Below are positions 1 through 8,685 of a DNA stretch of 64,000 nucleotides, one piece after another. Source of the stretch: Sporosarcina cyprini (lineage in GTDB: Bacteria > Bacillota > Bacilli > Bacillales_A > Planococcaceae); the NCBI RefSeq assembly GCF_022048975.1, contig NZ_JAKMHX010000013.1:62001-126000 (forward strand), read 5' to 3'. Both the position numbers and the translations under genes were made by a program. The stretch's first letter is position 1; every line of letters begins with the position of its first letter. Under the pieces are notes generated by a model. It saw only the letters and a list, made by a program, of their open reading frames with translations, was not told the DNA's origin and did not search any database.

Positions 1-513
1 AGCCGCCAGCTCATCCGCGGCTGCTTGATCCTCAGCTGTGAAGGTAGGCGATTTAAATAGCAGAGAATCGGAAATGATTGCCGACAGCATAAGACCCGCA
101 ATATTCTTTGGAATCTCAACGCCGTGCTCTTTGTACAACTTATTCAAAATCGTCGCTGTGCAACCTACCGGCTCTGCGCGGTAGTAAAGCGGATCGCTCG
201 TTTGGAAGTTGGCAATCCGGTGGTGGTCGATTACTTCAATCACTTGAACCTCATCTAAATCATCAACGCTCTGCTGCTTCTCATTATGGTCCACGAGGAT
301 GACCTGTGATGCGTCCGGTTTTGCTTTTTCAATTAAACGTGGCGCTTCAAATCCGAACTGCGCAAGCGCATACGCCGTTTCTCCAGAAATGGAACCAAGA
401 CGCACTGCTTCCGCGTCCATTCCAATTTGTTGTTTTAAATATGCATAGCTGATTGCTGCTGTAATTGAATCTGTATCAGGATTTTTATGCCCGAATACTA
501 GTACTTTACCCAT
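1..513 (-). CDS. ppaC: Manganese-dependent inorganic pyrophosphatase (family II), 3' end outside window
   Basis: Cytosolic enzyme that hydrolyses pyrophosphate to two phosphates. The 171 N-terminal residues are visible; the rest, including most of the DHHA2 domain, lies beyond the left edge. Seen: the N-terminal GHKNPDTDS motif carrying metal-ligand His and Asp residues of DHH-superfamily pyrophosphatases, then VDHNE, then the DHH triad in EVIDHHR. The ATG at 511-513 is preceded by a GGAGG-type ribosome site. It stands alone on the minus strand next to nsrR. The family identity is very secure from the motifs. Confidence 0.95.
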   Translation of the reverse strand, partial: MGKVLVFGHKNPDTDSITAAISYAYLKQQIGMDAEAVRLGSISGETAYALAQFGFEAPRLIEKAKPDASQVILVDHNEKQQSVDDLDEVQVIEVIDHHRIANFQTSDPLYYRAEPVGCTATILNKLYKEHGVEIPKNIAGLMLSAIISDSLLFKSPTFTAEDQAAADELAA

Positions 514-553
514 GCCTGTCCCTCCTGCAATTATCTTTTCAGTTTCTAGTTTA

Positions 554-997
554 TCATAAAGGCCGATCGAACAAAATTGCGGCTATTTCATCACGATTCA
601 CGACAAAGTCCGCAATCGTATAGCGATCCAATACGGCGAAGTATGCCAGCAGCGCTTCCTGCAAAACACCCTTTAAACGGCATGCCGGTGCCAATGCGCA
701 TAGGTTCGAATCGGAATTGAAGCATTCGACCAAGTAAAAATCGTCTTCCGTCTTGCGGACAAGCTCGCCGATGTTAATGTCCTTCGGATCAACTTTCAGC
801 CGTATGCCGCCACCTCTGCCGCGAATGGTTTCAATCAATCCCATCTTCCCAAGTTCATGGACGACCTTCGTTAAATGGTTTTTCGATATTTGAAAGCTAT
901 CGGATATCTCTTGGATCGTCGATAACTCGCCCTCTTCTTTTGCCCCTAAAAAGATGAGAACACGCAATGAAAAATCTGTATACATCGTTAAACGCAT
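554..997 (-). CDS. nsrR: Rrf2-family nitric-oxide-sensing repressor NsrR
   Basis: Predicted 147-residue iron-sulfur transcription factor with an N-terminal winged helix. Seen: Asp8 and three cysteines at positions 92, 100 and 106. These are exactly the cluster-ligand positions known for B. subtilis NsrR (Asp8, Cys92, Cys100, Cys106). The start chosen is the ATG of MRLTMYTDF, because 22 residues of open frame further upstream are not part of the family. Divergently transcribed from hmp, the classic NsrR target, which strongly supports the assignment. Inference: nitric oxide damages the [4Fe-4S] cluster and relieves repression of hmp. Other Rrf2 members (CymR, IscR) differ in cysteine pattern. 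Confidence 0.93.
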   Translation of the reverse strand: MRLTMYTDFSLRVLIFLGAKEEGELSTIQEISDSFQISKNHLTKVVHELGKMGLIETIRGRGGGIRLKVDPKDINIGELVRKTEDDFYLVECFNSDSNLCALAPACRLKGVLQEALLAYFAVLDRYTIADFVVNRDEIAAILFDRPL

Positions 998-1084
998 AAT
1001 CTCACCGCTCTTTCTCACACTATTATAGCGACTGTGGCATTTTCGTGAAAGAAATGTGTACAAAATCGTACAGGTGATTTAAAC

Positions 1085-1100
1085 ATGTATTTTAAATATA
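1085..1100 (+). promoter_or_regulatory. Probable NsrR operator upstream of hmp
   Basis: The AT-rich element ATGTATTTTAAATATA lies in the 164-bp region between the divergent nsrR and hmp starts, 62 bp before the hmp ATG. It resembles the TTTTAAATA-containing NsrR sites described for Bacillus. The symmetry is imperfect, so the call rests on position and resemblance. Confidence 0.5.
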
Positions 1101-1161
1101 GCTTTAAAGCGTAATCAGGTTTATAGTGAAATTATCAAAAACAAGAAAGGTAGTGCTTCAC

Positions 1162-2349
1162 ATGCTTTCGCAAAAAACTATTGATATCGTTAAATCCACC
1201 GTACCCGTCCTTGAACAACACGGCAAAACAATTACAACAACTTTTTATAAAAACATGTTCGCAGCTCATCCTGAGCTTCTTGATATTTTTAACCATGCCA
1301 ATCAATCGAAAGGACGCCAACAGACGGCGCTTGCCAACACAGTCCTCGCTGCCGCCAAATATATCGACAACTTGGAAGCGATTGTACCTGCCGTCGTGCA
1401 GATTGGACATAAACACCGCTCACTCGGCATTCAGCCGGAACAATACCCGATTGTCGGCCAGCATTTACTAGGCGCTATTAAAGAAGTGCTTGGAGATGCA
1501 GCGACACCAGAAATCCTGGAAGCATGGGGAGAAGCCTATGGCGTGATTGCAGATGCGTTCATTGGCGTGGAACAGCAGATGTATGATGCAGCTGAACAAG
1601 CAGAAGGCGGCTGGAGAACATTCAAGGAATTTATTATCGATGAGAAAGTGAAAGAGAGCGATGTTATTACTTCGTTTTATTTAAAACCGGCAGACGGCAA
1701 AACATTGCCTGACTACAAACCTGGCCAATATATTACGATCCGTTTCCGCATCCCGGGTGAAGAGCATATTTTGAACCGCCAATACAGCTTGTCGCAAGCT
1801 CCTGATGGCGAACGCTTCCGTCTCTCCATTAAACGGGAGGATGAAAACGCACCTGGCGGAAAAGTCTCCGTGTATCTCCATAAAGAAATGAATGTCGGCG
1901 ACAAAATCGAAGTGAGTGCGCCAGCAGGTGACTTCCATCTTGATACGGAAAGCAGCAGCCCGGTCACATTAATTAGCGGCGGTGTCGGCCTCACACCGAT
2001 GATGGCCATGTACGATTACATCGCCAAAAATACACCAGAACGCCAAGTCGCCTTCTTGCATTCCGCACGGACCCGCAATCACCAGGCGTTTGATGAAGTA
2101 TTACGCAAGATGAACAGCGAATTGCCAAATTCGACATATGAAGTGCTTTATTCCGAAGAAGGCGATGGATTTATTACAAAAGACTTCTTGAAAAAGCATG
2201 TGATCGACGGAAGCGATGTATACGTATGCGGACCAACTCCATTCATGCAAGCGATCGTCTCCAATCTTTACGACTTGGGCATTTCCCAAGATAAAATCCA
2301 TTTTGAATTCTTCGGGCCTGCTGAAGAGCTTGAGCTGGTCAAGCCATAA
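1162..2349 (+). CDS. hmp: Flavohemoprotein, nitric oxide dioxygenase
   Basis: 395 residues, normal for the family. Converts NO plus O2 to nitrate using NAD(P)H, in the cytosol. Seen: a globin domain (about 1-140) with the distal Tyr29 and Gln53 and proximal His85 at the canonical positions; a FAD domain (about 150-255) with the RQYS flavin motif; and a C-terminal NAD-binding domain with GGVGLTPMM and YVCGPTPFM. The start is the ATG of [10 protein letters not shown], preceded by AGAAAGG; an in-frame ATG 36 bases earlier would add residues not found in the family. Divergent nsrR and the operator-like element between them indicate induction by nitric oxide. A strong terminator follows. Confidence 0.97.
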   Translation: MLSQKTIDIVKSTVPVLEQHGKTITTTFYKNMFAAHPELLDIFNHANQSKGRQQTALANTVLAAAKYIDNLEAIVPAVVQIGHKHRSLGIQPEQYPIVGQHLLGAIKEVLGDAATPEILEAWGEAYGVIADAFIGVEQQMYDAAEQAEGGWRTFKEFIIDEKVKESDVITSFYLKPADGKTLPDYKPGQYITIRFRIPGEEHILNRQYSLSQAPDGERFRLSIKREDENAPGGKVSVYLHKEMNVGDKIEVSAPAGDFHLDTESSSPVTLISGGVGLTPMMAMYDYIAKNTPERQVAFLHSARTRNHQAFDEVLRKMNSELPNSTYEVLYSEEGDGFITKDFLKKHVIDGSDVYVCGPTPFMQAIVSNLYDLGISQDKIHFEFFGPAEELELVKP

Positions 2350-2356
2350 AGAAAAA

Positions 2357-2395
2357 CCGCACCCTCCCTATTATGGGAGCGGTGCGGTATTTTTA
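2357..2395. terminator. Bidirectional terminator between hmp and the ykvI-like gene
   Basis: Stem CCGCACC/GGTGCGG continued by CTCCC/GGGAG, with an A-run on the left and a T-run on the right, so it can serve both converging genes. Confidence 0.9.
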
Positions 2396-3448
2396 TCGTC
2401 TCACTTTTTCCGGCAAGCGGAAGGAAGCGAAGATGAGTGCAGCTACGAGGAAGAGGCCGACGTAACCGATGAAATTATAGAAATTGGCTACCAGATTTTT
2501 AAATCCGACAAAACTCAAGACAAATCCAATCACCAATGTGATTAAGATGAACCACTTGAAGTTCGGCGTACCAATCTTAACGAAGCGTGCGCCGAAAGCG
2601 TAAAACATACTGACGGCTGTATTGAAGATCATGCCATACAGAACGAACGCCATGAAAATACCAAATGCCGGAGAGATTTCATTAATGATAACGAGCATTG
2701 GCAAATCTGCATCTGCTACAGTTTCCACCTTCGCGAAAATTGCCAAGTGGCTCAATAAGATCAGAACTCCAAGCCCTAAGCCTCCGACAAACCCGCCCCA
2801 AGCTGCGACTTTCTCATCCTTCTCGGCACTCCCCATAACGATGGACATTGATGCGCCCACTGCGATATTAAAGGACACATAATTGATTCCCGAAATGAAC
2901 CAATTCGGCAATGTCGTAGGAACGTCATTCGCAATCGGATTTAACACCGCAAAAGACGTATCCATTGTCGCAAGTGCATAAACCGATACGACAATGACCG
3001 CCAGAATAAGAAATGGAGTGATACTTCCAATAACTGCAACAACCTTGTCCACATTCAATAATATCGTCAGGAAGACCAGAACGACCATCAACAGACTGCC
3101 GACAAATACCGGCAAGCCGAACTGCTGATTTAAATTCGCTCCTGCTCCCGCCAACATGACGGCTCCAACGCCAAACAACGTGAAAATAATGACATAGTCC
3201 ACAATAAACCCTATATACTTGCCACTAATTTTATAAATAACATCTTTGTAAGATTCCGTCTGCATCCGGCTTCCAAGCCGTGTCAACACCATTCCTAAAT
3301 AAGCGAACAGGGCCGTCGATAAAATTGCAGCGGCAATACCCATCAAACCGAAACTAGTAAAATATTGAAGTATTTCCTGACCAGAAGCAAATCCTGCACC
3401 GACAATAATTCCGATGAAAGCGCTTCCCATTTTTAAAACCCTTTTCAT
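2393..3448 (-). CDS. YkvI-family multi-pass membrane transporter-like protein
   Basis: 351 residues with about ten hydrophobic membrane segments and almost no soluble loops. The N-terminus (MKRVLKMGSAFIG, then GAGFASGQEI) has the unwound-helix Gly-rich pattern of the amino-acid/polyamine/organocation (LeuT-like) fold. It fits the YkvI family of Bacillales, whose substrate is not established to my knowledge. The ATG at 3446-3448 follows a GGGGGGA ribosome site. Monocistronic, with its own terminator shared with hmp. Function beyond a probable secondary transporter is inference. Confidence 0.8.
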   Translation of the reverse strand: MKRVLKMGSAFIGIIVGAGFASGQEILQYFTSFGLMGIAAAILSTALFAYLGMVLTRLGSRMQTESYKDVIYKISGKYIGFIVDYVIIFTLFGVGAVMLAGAGANLNQQFGLPVFVGSLLMVVLVFLTILLNVDKVVAVIGSITPFLILAVIVVSVYALATMDTSFAVLNPIANDVPTTLPNWFISGINYVSFNIAVGASMSIVMGSAEKDEKVAAWGGFVGGLGLGVLILLSHLAIFAKVETVADADLPMLVIINEISPAFGIFMAFVLYGMIFNTAVSMFYAFGARFVKIGTPNFKWFILITLVIGFVLSFVGFKNLVANFYNFIGYVGLFLVAALIFASFRLPEKVRR

Positions 3449-3642
3449 GGTGTCCCCCCTGTAGTTGAACGATATGTGTGTGATTTGTGCAAAATAATCC
3501 GAATATTAAATGCACTTCTTTTTGTCCCGCTTCAATCTACCATGCATTTGATTTGATTTCAACTATTCTTTTAAAAAGTTAGTACATTGTGATTACAAGG
3601 ACCTCTATTGGTAATAAAACCCATAGAGTATTACCCAAATGA

Positions 3643-3680
3643 AAAGACCTGGATTCGGCATGATTCCGAACCCAGATCTT
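3643..3680 (-). terminator. Terminator of the DJ-1/PfpI gene
   Basis: Imperfect hairpin: AAGA/TCTT, CTGG/CCAG and TTCGG/CCGAA pairs around a short loop. On the minus strand it is followed by TTTTCATTT. Confidence 0.75.
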
Positions 3681-3689
3681 CCTTATAGA

Positions 3690-4205
3690 TTACTTTTCTA
3701 GCAGTTTCACAGATTCACGGACGAACGCCGGAATGTCATCAGGTGTTCGGCTCGTCACCAGCTGGTTTTGGCAGACGACTACTTCTTTGTCCGCGAATTT
3801 GGCGCCGGCGTATTCCATATCGACTTGGATGGATTTGTAGCCTGTCGCATCGCGTCCTTCCAGCGTTTTCGCTGTGATAAGCAATTGTGGGCCATGGCAG
3901 ATGGCGAATACCGGTTTCTTGTCGTCCATGAAACGCTTCGCAAATTGGACGAAACGGTCATCAGCCCGAAGCTGATCGGGTGAAAAGCCGCCGGGGATGA
4001 ATAATGCATCAAAGTCATCCGGATTGACGTCATCAATCCCTTTATCAATCTTCACCGTCGATTGTCCTTGTTTTCCTTTTACTTCCTTGCCTGCTTCTTT
4101 TTCAATCGTCACGACGTCATGTCCCGCTTCTTTGTAAGCGGACGCCGGTTCCGTATATTCCGAGTCCTCGAATAGATTCGTCAGTACTGTAGCAATCTTT
4201 GCCAT
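3690..4205 (-). CDS. DJ-1/PfpI-family general stress protein (YfkM-like)
   Basis: 171 residues, a single DJ-1/PfpI domain. Seen: the nucleophile-elbow cysteine in FAICHGPQLL, the FIPGGFSP loop containing the usual family segment, and TSRTPDD near the C-terminus. The sequence resembles B. subtilis YfkM (general stress protein 18). Family members include deglycase/glyoxalase and protease-like proteins, so the exact reaction is open. A sigma-B-type promoter lies immediately upstream, matching the stress role of the B. subtilis relative. Preceded by a GGAG-type ribosome site. Confidence 0.88.
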   Translation of the reverse strand: MAKIATVLTNLFEDSEYTEPASAYKEAGHDVVTIEKEAGKEVKGKQGQSTVKIDKGIDDVNPDDFDALFIPGGFSPDQLRADDRFVQFAKRFMDDKKPVFAICHGPQLLITAKTLEGRDATGYKSIQVDMEYAGAKFADKEVVVCQNQLVTSRTPDDIPAFVRESVKLLEK

Positions 4206-4251
4206 TTGATTCCACTCTCCTTCAGAATATGCTAATGTCTCACTTTCGTCT

Positions 4252-4277
4252 ATTCCCTTCAGAATAAGGGAATAAAC
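4252..4277 (-). promoter_or_regulatory. Sigma-B-type promoter of the DJ-1/PfpI gene
   Basis: Read on the minus strand: GTTTAT at 4277-4272, a 14-bp spacer, then GGGAAT at 4257-4252. This agrees with the Bacillus sigma-B pattern GTTTAA-N13-15-GGGWAW. The -35 element directly abuts the stop codon of the upstream glycosylase gene. Confidence 0.75.
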
Positions 4278-4889
4278 TCAAGGACGGTACTTCGACACAT
4301 ACGGATTATCTGTTTCATAGAAACGCCATGGGTAATGGACCGCTTCCCCCGAGTTACCGATACCGACGCGAGGACCGCTTTCAACTCGCTGTGCTCCCGG
4401 ACCTTCGGAAATGAAAAGCGGTTCATCTCCCCAGTGATGACCGTAATACTTCATTGTCACTCCAAGCGCCTTCGACAGCTTCCCCGGTCCGTTTGTCCAA
4501 TCAATCATCCGCAAGTGCTCCCCTCGGTTCCCCTTCATACACTCCAGTCCTTCCACCGGCTCACCCGCGCGGATCAATACGGCATGCGGTGTTCCGATAG
4601 GACCGCTGACTACGTTCATTAGTGTATGGGTATGCATCTGGTACGTATAGACCATGCCGGGTTCACCAAACATGACTTCCGTTCGCTTCGTCCGACGGTT
4701 GCCAAAACTATGTGCCGCCCGGTCCTCAGGGCCATGATACGCTTCGGTTTCCACGATGCGCGCAACAAGCAAGCCTTCCGGACGTTCGTGAACGATGTAC
4801 TGTCCGACCAGTTCACGTGCAAGCTGTAAAACAGGCAGTTCAAAAAAATCTTTATCAATTGGCTTGTACAACTTCTCCACTCCAATCAT
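4278..4889 (-). CDS. DNA-3-methyladenine glycosylase, Mpg/AAG type
   Basis: Base-excision repair enzyme that removes alkylated purines. 203 residues from the chosen start, the usual bacterial length. Seen: the catalytic-Glu segment ETEAYHGPEDRAAHSF, then RTKRTEVMFGEPG, YTYQMH and the C-terminal WTNGPGKLSKALG motif, all diagnostic of the AAG fold. The start MIGVEKLYK was preferred because it aligns with B. subtilis YxlJ. In-frame starts further upstream (ATG at 4923-4925 and beyond) run into the divergent MazG gene. No strong ribosome site is visible at any candidate, so the exact start is uncertain. Confidence 0.9.
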   Translation of the reverse strand: MIGVEKLYKPIDKDFFELPVLQLARELVGQYIVHERPEGLLVARIVETEAYHGPEDRAAHSFGNRRTKRTEVMFGEPGMVYTYQMHTHTLMNVVSGPIGTPHAVLIRAGEPVEGLECMKGNRGEHLRMIDWTNGPGKLSKALGVTMKYYGHHWGDEPLFISEGPGAQRVESGPRVGIGNSGEAVHYPWRFYETDNPYVSKYRP

Positions 4890-4976
4890 CCAATGTCTTG
4901 ATCGCGACAAAATATTCAACTTCATTATGGGAAATGTTTCACGTATACTCAAAGAAAACACATAGGGGTGTTGAGT

Positions 4977-5276
4977 ATGAAACAACTGCAAAAAGAAATC
5001 CGTCAATTCACAGATGAGCGTGGCTGGACAGGCAATCACGATGCACGAAACCTCGCCATTTCGGTATCGCTTGAAGCGAGTGAACTGCTGGAGCATTTCC
5101 AATGGGAGGCTCCTGAAGACGCCATCACGTTGCGGAAAGATGAAATCGCCGAAGAGGCGGCCGATGTGTTCATTTACCTTTTGCAATTCGCGGAGGCAAT
5201 TGGAATTGACTTGGAGGAAGCAGCCCGGTCCAAAATGGAAAAGAATGCGGCCCGCTTCCCTGTCAAAACAAACTGA
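4977..5276 (+). CDS. MazG-like nucleotide pyrophosphohydrolase
   Basis: 99-residue all-alpha NTP-PPase of the MazG/RS21-C6 group. Such enzymes cleave non-canonical or excess (d)NTPs to the monophosphate. Seen: the metal-binding EASELLEHFQW helix (ExxE) and the second pair in EIAEEAADVFIYLL (ExxxD-type). The ATG at 4977 is preceded by AGGGGTG with good spacing; a GTG nine bases earlier is in frame but overlaps the ribosome site. Divergent from the 3-methyladenine glycosylase, so both neighbours have plausible DNA or nucleotide-quality roles. Confidence 0.85.
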   Translation: MKQLQKEIRQFTDERGWTGNHDARNLAISVSLEASELLEHFQWEAPEDAITLRKDEIAEEAADVFIYLLQFAEAIGIDLEEAARSKMEKNAARFPVKTN

Positions 5277-5395
5277 ACAGCCCTTCTCTCACGATACCCT
5301 AAATGGAAAAGTGCGAACCAGAAGATTTGTGCAATTCCTGCGAAAGTACAGGGGAAGGGAGTAAAATTTGCAGTGTTTTTGAAGGGGGAAAAAAT

Positions 5396-6313
5396 TTGAA
5401 TGAAGCATCCTTTATTGAGTTAGAAAAGAAACTTAAAAGCATTAAAATTGAAGCTTTTGTCATTTATCAAGGGGAAAACCGGATCTTCGAATACTTGAAG
5501 AATAAAAAAGTTGCAGAGAAGCCGGCTAAAGTGTATTCGATTACCAAGAGTATAGTTTCTATCTTAATTGGAATTATGGTGGACAAAGGGATGATTACAA
5601 ATATTCATGAACCGATTCAAAACTATTTCCCAGAACTAGATGCGCTTAAGGATCCACAAAAGAGAGAAATTACGATCTTCCATTTGCTCACCATGACTTC
5701 GGGCTTACAAGCCGGACAGTTCCAAGGATCAAAAAATTGGATCAAATTCATTGTAGAACAACCTGTTATACATAAACCAGGCTCCACCTTTCAGTATAAT
5801 TCAGGAGACTCTCATCTGCTAAGCGCAATCATTCAGAAGATTTCTGGACTTACCACCGCGGCATTTGCTGAAAGACACTTATTTTATCCATTAGGAATAC
5901 ATAAATATATATGGGTGAAGGATCCGCAAGGAATTAATGGTGGTGGTTTTAGTCTCTCATTAAACGTGGAGGATATGGTGAAGATTGGTTCATTATTCTT
6001 ACACGAAGGAAGGTTTGATTCAAAACAGATTATTTCTTCCAGCTGGCTCAATCAGGCGAAAACTCCATATCAACATTTTGACACCGAAAGAGAAGGTAAA
6101 GCTGGATATGGATATCAGCTATGGACTTATGAAAGCACGCTCCACCCCATTGACTACTATTATGCTAATGGTCTTTATGGGCAATATATATTCATAGTGC
6201 CGAAGCTAAATATGATGGCCGTCGCCAAAAGCCATCTACAAGATAAGCAGCAACAATCTGCACCTAGACTCTTTTTCGATGAGCTATTAGGCAGTTGGCT
6301 GAATAATGACTAG
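5396..6313 (+). CDS. Serine hydrolase of the beta-lactamase/penicillin-binding class C family
   Basis: 305 residues. Seen: the SxxK catalytic motif in YSITKSI near residue 53, the YxN-type YNSG segment (QYNSGDSHL), and a C-terminal region with GLYGQYIF where the KTG-equivalent lies. There is no signal peptide, so it is probably cytosolic, as are many EstB-like esterases. The start is TTG at 5396, seven bases after AAGGGGG. An in-frame ATG at 5303 would add 31 residues (with four cysteines) that do not look like the family. Substrate unknown; it may be an esterase or peptidase rather than a beta-lactamase. Confidence 0.82.
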   Translation: MNEASFIELEKKLKSIKIEAFVIYQGENRIFEYLKNKKVAEKPAKVYSITKSIVSILIGIMVDKGMITNIHEPIQNYFPELDALKDPQKREITIFHLLTMTSGLQAGQFQGSKNWIKFIVEQPVIHKPGSTFQYNSGDSHLLSAIIQKISGLTTAAFAERHLFYPLGIHKYIWVKDPQGINGGGFSLSLNVEDMVKIGSLFLHEGRFDSKQIISSSWLNQAKTPYQHFDTEREGKAGYGYQLWTYESTLHPIDYYYANGLYGQYIFIVPKLNMMAVAKSHLQDKQQQSAPRLFFDELLGSWLNND

Positions 6314-6333
6314 AAGCAGTGGTGCATCAATAA

Positions 6334-6371
6334 AAAAATGTACACGCCTAAAATTTGGGGTGTACATTTTT
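6334..6371. terminator. Bidirectional terminator between serine hydrolase and ABC exporter
   Basis: Stem AAAAATGTACAC/GTGTACATTTTT extended by CC/GG, with A and T runs on either side, between two converging genes. Confidence 0.85.
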
Positions 6372-6421
6372 CATATACATCAACTCTTATTAAAAATTAC
6401 AGAATTATGATTTTCTCTTCT

Positions 6422-8167
6422 TTATGCAAACAACCCTTGCCCTTCAGCAAACTCCCGATATAAGGTATGCTTTGCTGCCAATTCCTCGTGCGTCCCAATA
6501 CCGGTGATCCGGCCAGCTTCCAGAAAAATAAGTTGATCCGCATGAATGACTGTCGCCAACCGGTGGGCGATAATCAATGTCGTCCGCCCTTCCATCAAAC
6601 GCTGGAGTGCTTCCTGCACATGCGTTTCGGAGCCGCTGTCCAAATTGGAAGTCGCTTCATCGAGAAGCAGGATCTCCGGATTATGAAGCAATGCACGTGC
6701 AATCGCAATCCGCTGGCGCTGGCCGCCCGACAGTTTCATGCCCCGCTCGCCTACAAGAGTATCGAACCCATCCGGCATTTCCTCAATGAAGGCAAGCGCA
6801 TTGGCCGCCTCTGCCGCCTTCCGTACTTCTTCAAGAGATGGCCGTTGATCCAATCCATAGGCAATGTTATCAATGATTGTTCCGCTTAACAGCGGACTTT
6901 CCTGAGAGACATATCCTATTTTCTTTCGCCAATCAGAGAGCGACATATCATGAATCGGGTAAGCACCGAGCCGTATTTCCCCTTCTGTCGGAGAATAGAA
7001 CCGTTCAATTAACGAAAAGATCGTCGTCTTTCCGCCACCGCTCGGTCCGACAAATGCCGTAACGGTCCCGGGTGCCGCGTTGAACGAGAGGCCTTTCAGC
7101 ACTTCTTTGCCGGATTCATAGGAGAAGCTGACGTCGTCAAACTGGATGGCTCCGTCCACCGCCAATTGCGTTCCATCAGCCGGCTCGCTCTCCATCTGCA
7201 AGATTTGCTGGATCCGGTCCGTAGCTCCGACAGCTTTCTGGAAGATGGTAAAGACTTGCGCCATCTGGGCAAATGGCATGATGATCTGGAACATGAGGAA
7301 GATGATCGCTACCAATGTTCCGGCTGATAACTCGCCTCTCGATACTTGCGCTCCGCCATAGCCAAGAATGACGACGAGAATGCCCATCATTACGAGCGTC
7401 ATTACAGGCGAAATGATCGCCTGGATTTTCGCTTCTTTTAAACCGAAAGAAAAGAGCGAACGAATCGCCTTCCGCCCATTCTCCTCCTCAGCAGGTTCCG
7501 CACGATACGCCTTCACTAAACGAATTTCCCCTAGCACACGTCCCAAGTGGCCGGAAAACTTAGCCATTTCTCCTTGCGTGGCCTTCGCAATTTTATGCAT
7601 GATTCTCCCAAGCGGCATAATGATTGCAAAGCTGACAGGCACGCTAATCAACATAATGAGCGTCATTTTCCAATCAAGGAATAGCAAAATGGCGACCGCT
7701 CCGATAATGGAGATGATGCCTGTAATAAAACTGACCATATGATCAGACACAAGCGTCTTCAACATCGTCGTATCCTGCGTAATCCGGCTCATCGTTTCTC
7801 CGGTTTCATTGTCATCGTAATAGGAGACTGGGAGCCTTAGGATCTTCGCCCAAAGCCTGCTCCTGAGGTCAGCGACAATGGTCTCCCCAATATAGGCAAG
7901 CAGATAGAACGAGACACCGCCGAGTACCGCCTGTAAGATAAAAACGACAAATAGGAAAGCCCCGGTCTGCCAGGTGAAGGACGCTTGTGTCAACGAATCG
8001 ACAAGCTCCCTTGTGACGAGCGGGACGGCGAGGCTCGCAATGGTTGAAAACAATGCGAGGGTGAGTGCCAGCGCAGTCTTTCCCTTCGGCCAATCCAACT
8101 GTTTCAGCAAACTAAAAAATTCTTTCATTGATCCTTTGGCATGTACTTCTTTTTCCAATGCATTCAC
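6422..8167 (-). CDS. BmrA-like multidrug ABC exporter (half-transporter)
   Basis: Membrane permease fused to an ATPase; functions as a homodimer in BmrA/LmrA relatives. 581 residues. Seen: six membrane segments in the first ~300 residues, then Walker A GPSGGGKT, Q-loop in YVSQESPLLSG, signature LSGGQRQR, Walker B ILLLDEAT and the H-loop in IIAHRL. Its likeness to B. subtilis BmrA extends over the full length. The chosen GTG start (8165-8167) overlaps the TGA of the upstream kinase gene (GTGA), four bases after an AAAGGGATC ribosome site. A further GTG at 8192-8194 is possible. It is the last gene of a five-gene operon. Confidence 0.9.
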   Translation of the reverse strand: MNALEKEVHAKGSMKEFFSLLKQLDWPKGKTALALTLALFSTIASLAVPLVTRELVDSLTQASFTWQTGAFLFVVFILQAVLGGVSFYLLAYIGETIVADLRSRLWAKILRLPVSYYDDNETGETMSRITQDTTMLKTLVSDHMVSFITGIISIIGAVAILLFLDWKMTLIMLISVPVSFAIIMPLGRIMHKIAKATQGEMAKFSGHLGRVLGEIRLVKAYRAEPAEEENGRKAIRSLFSFGLKEAKIQAIISPVMTLVMMGILVVILGYGGAQVSRGELSAGTLVAIIFLMFQIIMPFAQMAQVFTIFQKAVGATDRIQQILQMESEPADGTQLAVDGAIQFDDVSFSYESGKEVLKGLSFNAAPGTVTAFVGPSGGGKTTIFSLIERFYSPTEGEIRLGAYPIHDMSLSDWRKKIGYVSQESPLLSGTIIDNIAYGLDQRPSLEEVRKAAEAANALAFIEEMPDGFDTLVGERGMKLSGGQRQRIAIARALLHNPEILLLDEATSNLDSGSETHVQEALQRLMEGRTTLIIAHRLATVIHADQLIFLEAGRITGIGTHEELAAKHTLYREFAEGQGLFA

Positions 8168-8682
8168 CCGATCCCTTTCAGATTTTCGAGCCACTTTTTC
8201 TGCTCAGCGGGATTCTTCAAAATGAGGATATCCGCATTGCAACGGCCCAGCATCTCAAGGACGCCGGGACGTTTTTTCTTTGGATAGGTCCAGATGAACT
8301 TAATGAATTCCCAATCCACTTTCTCAGGACACCCTTCTCCCATATCCGGGCGCGTTGTTCCCCTGTACATCCAGCGCCGTTTCAGCACCCGCGCAGCACA
8401 AAGCCAATTCGGGAAGTCGAGGAAGATGACCAAATCCGCATACGCTGCCCGCATTTCGATCGTAGAATTGAAATTGCCATCGATAATCCACTTTGGCTTC
8501 TCCAGTTCTTCTTGCAGGGCTGCACGGAATTCCGCCTTAGGAGTTGGCGTCCAGCCTTCCTTCCAAAATAACGCATCTAAATGCAGGACGGGCAAACCTG
8601 TTCTCTCCGCCAGCTCCCTGGAAAGCGTTGACTTCCCCGCCCCACTGCTACCGATGATGAGCACTCTCTCATATTGCTGCAT
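8164..8682 (-). CDS. P-loop kinase, DNA topology modulation protein (FlaR-like) family
   Basis: 172-residue adenylate-kinase-like fold. Seen: Walker A GSSGAGKST at residues 11-19, the HLDALFWKEGW substrate segment, IDGNF, and a lid-like stretch rich in Arg (VLKRRWMYRGTTR). Proteins of this family are often annotated as topology modulation protein; their true substrate is not established. The ATG at 8680-8682 follows GGAAGGA. It starts three bases after the upstream glycosylase stop and overlaps the ABC exporter start by four bases, so translation is probably coupled. Confidence 0.8.
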   Translation of the reverse strand: MQQYERVLIIGSSGAGKSTLSRELAERTGLPVLHLDALFWKEGWTPTPKAEFRAALQEELEKPKWIIDGNFNSTIEMRAAYADLVIFLDFPNWLCAARVLKRRWMYRGTTRPDMGEGCPEKVDWEFIKFIWTYPKKKRPGVLEMLGRCNADILILKNPAEQKKWLENLKGIG

Positions 8683-8685
8683 GAA

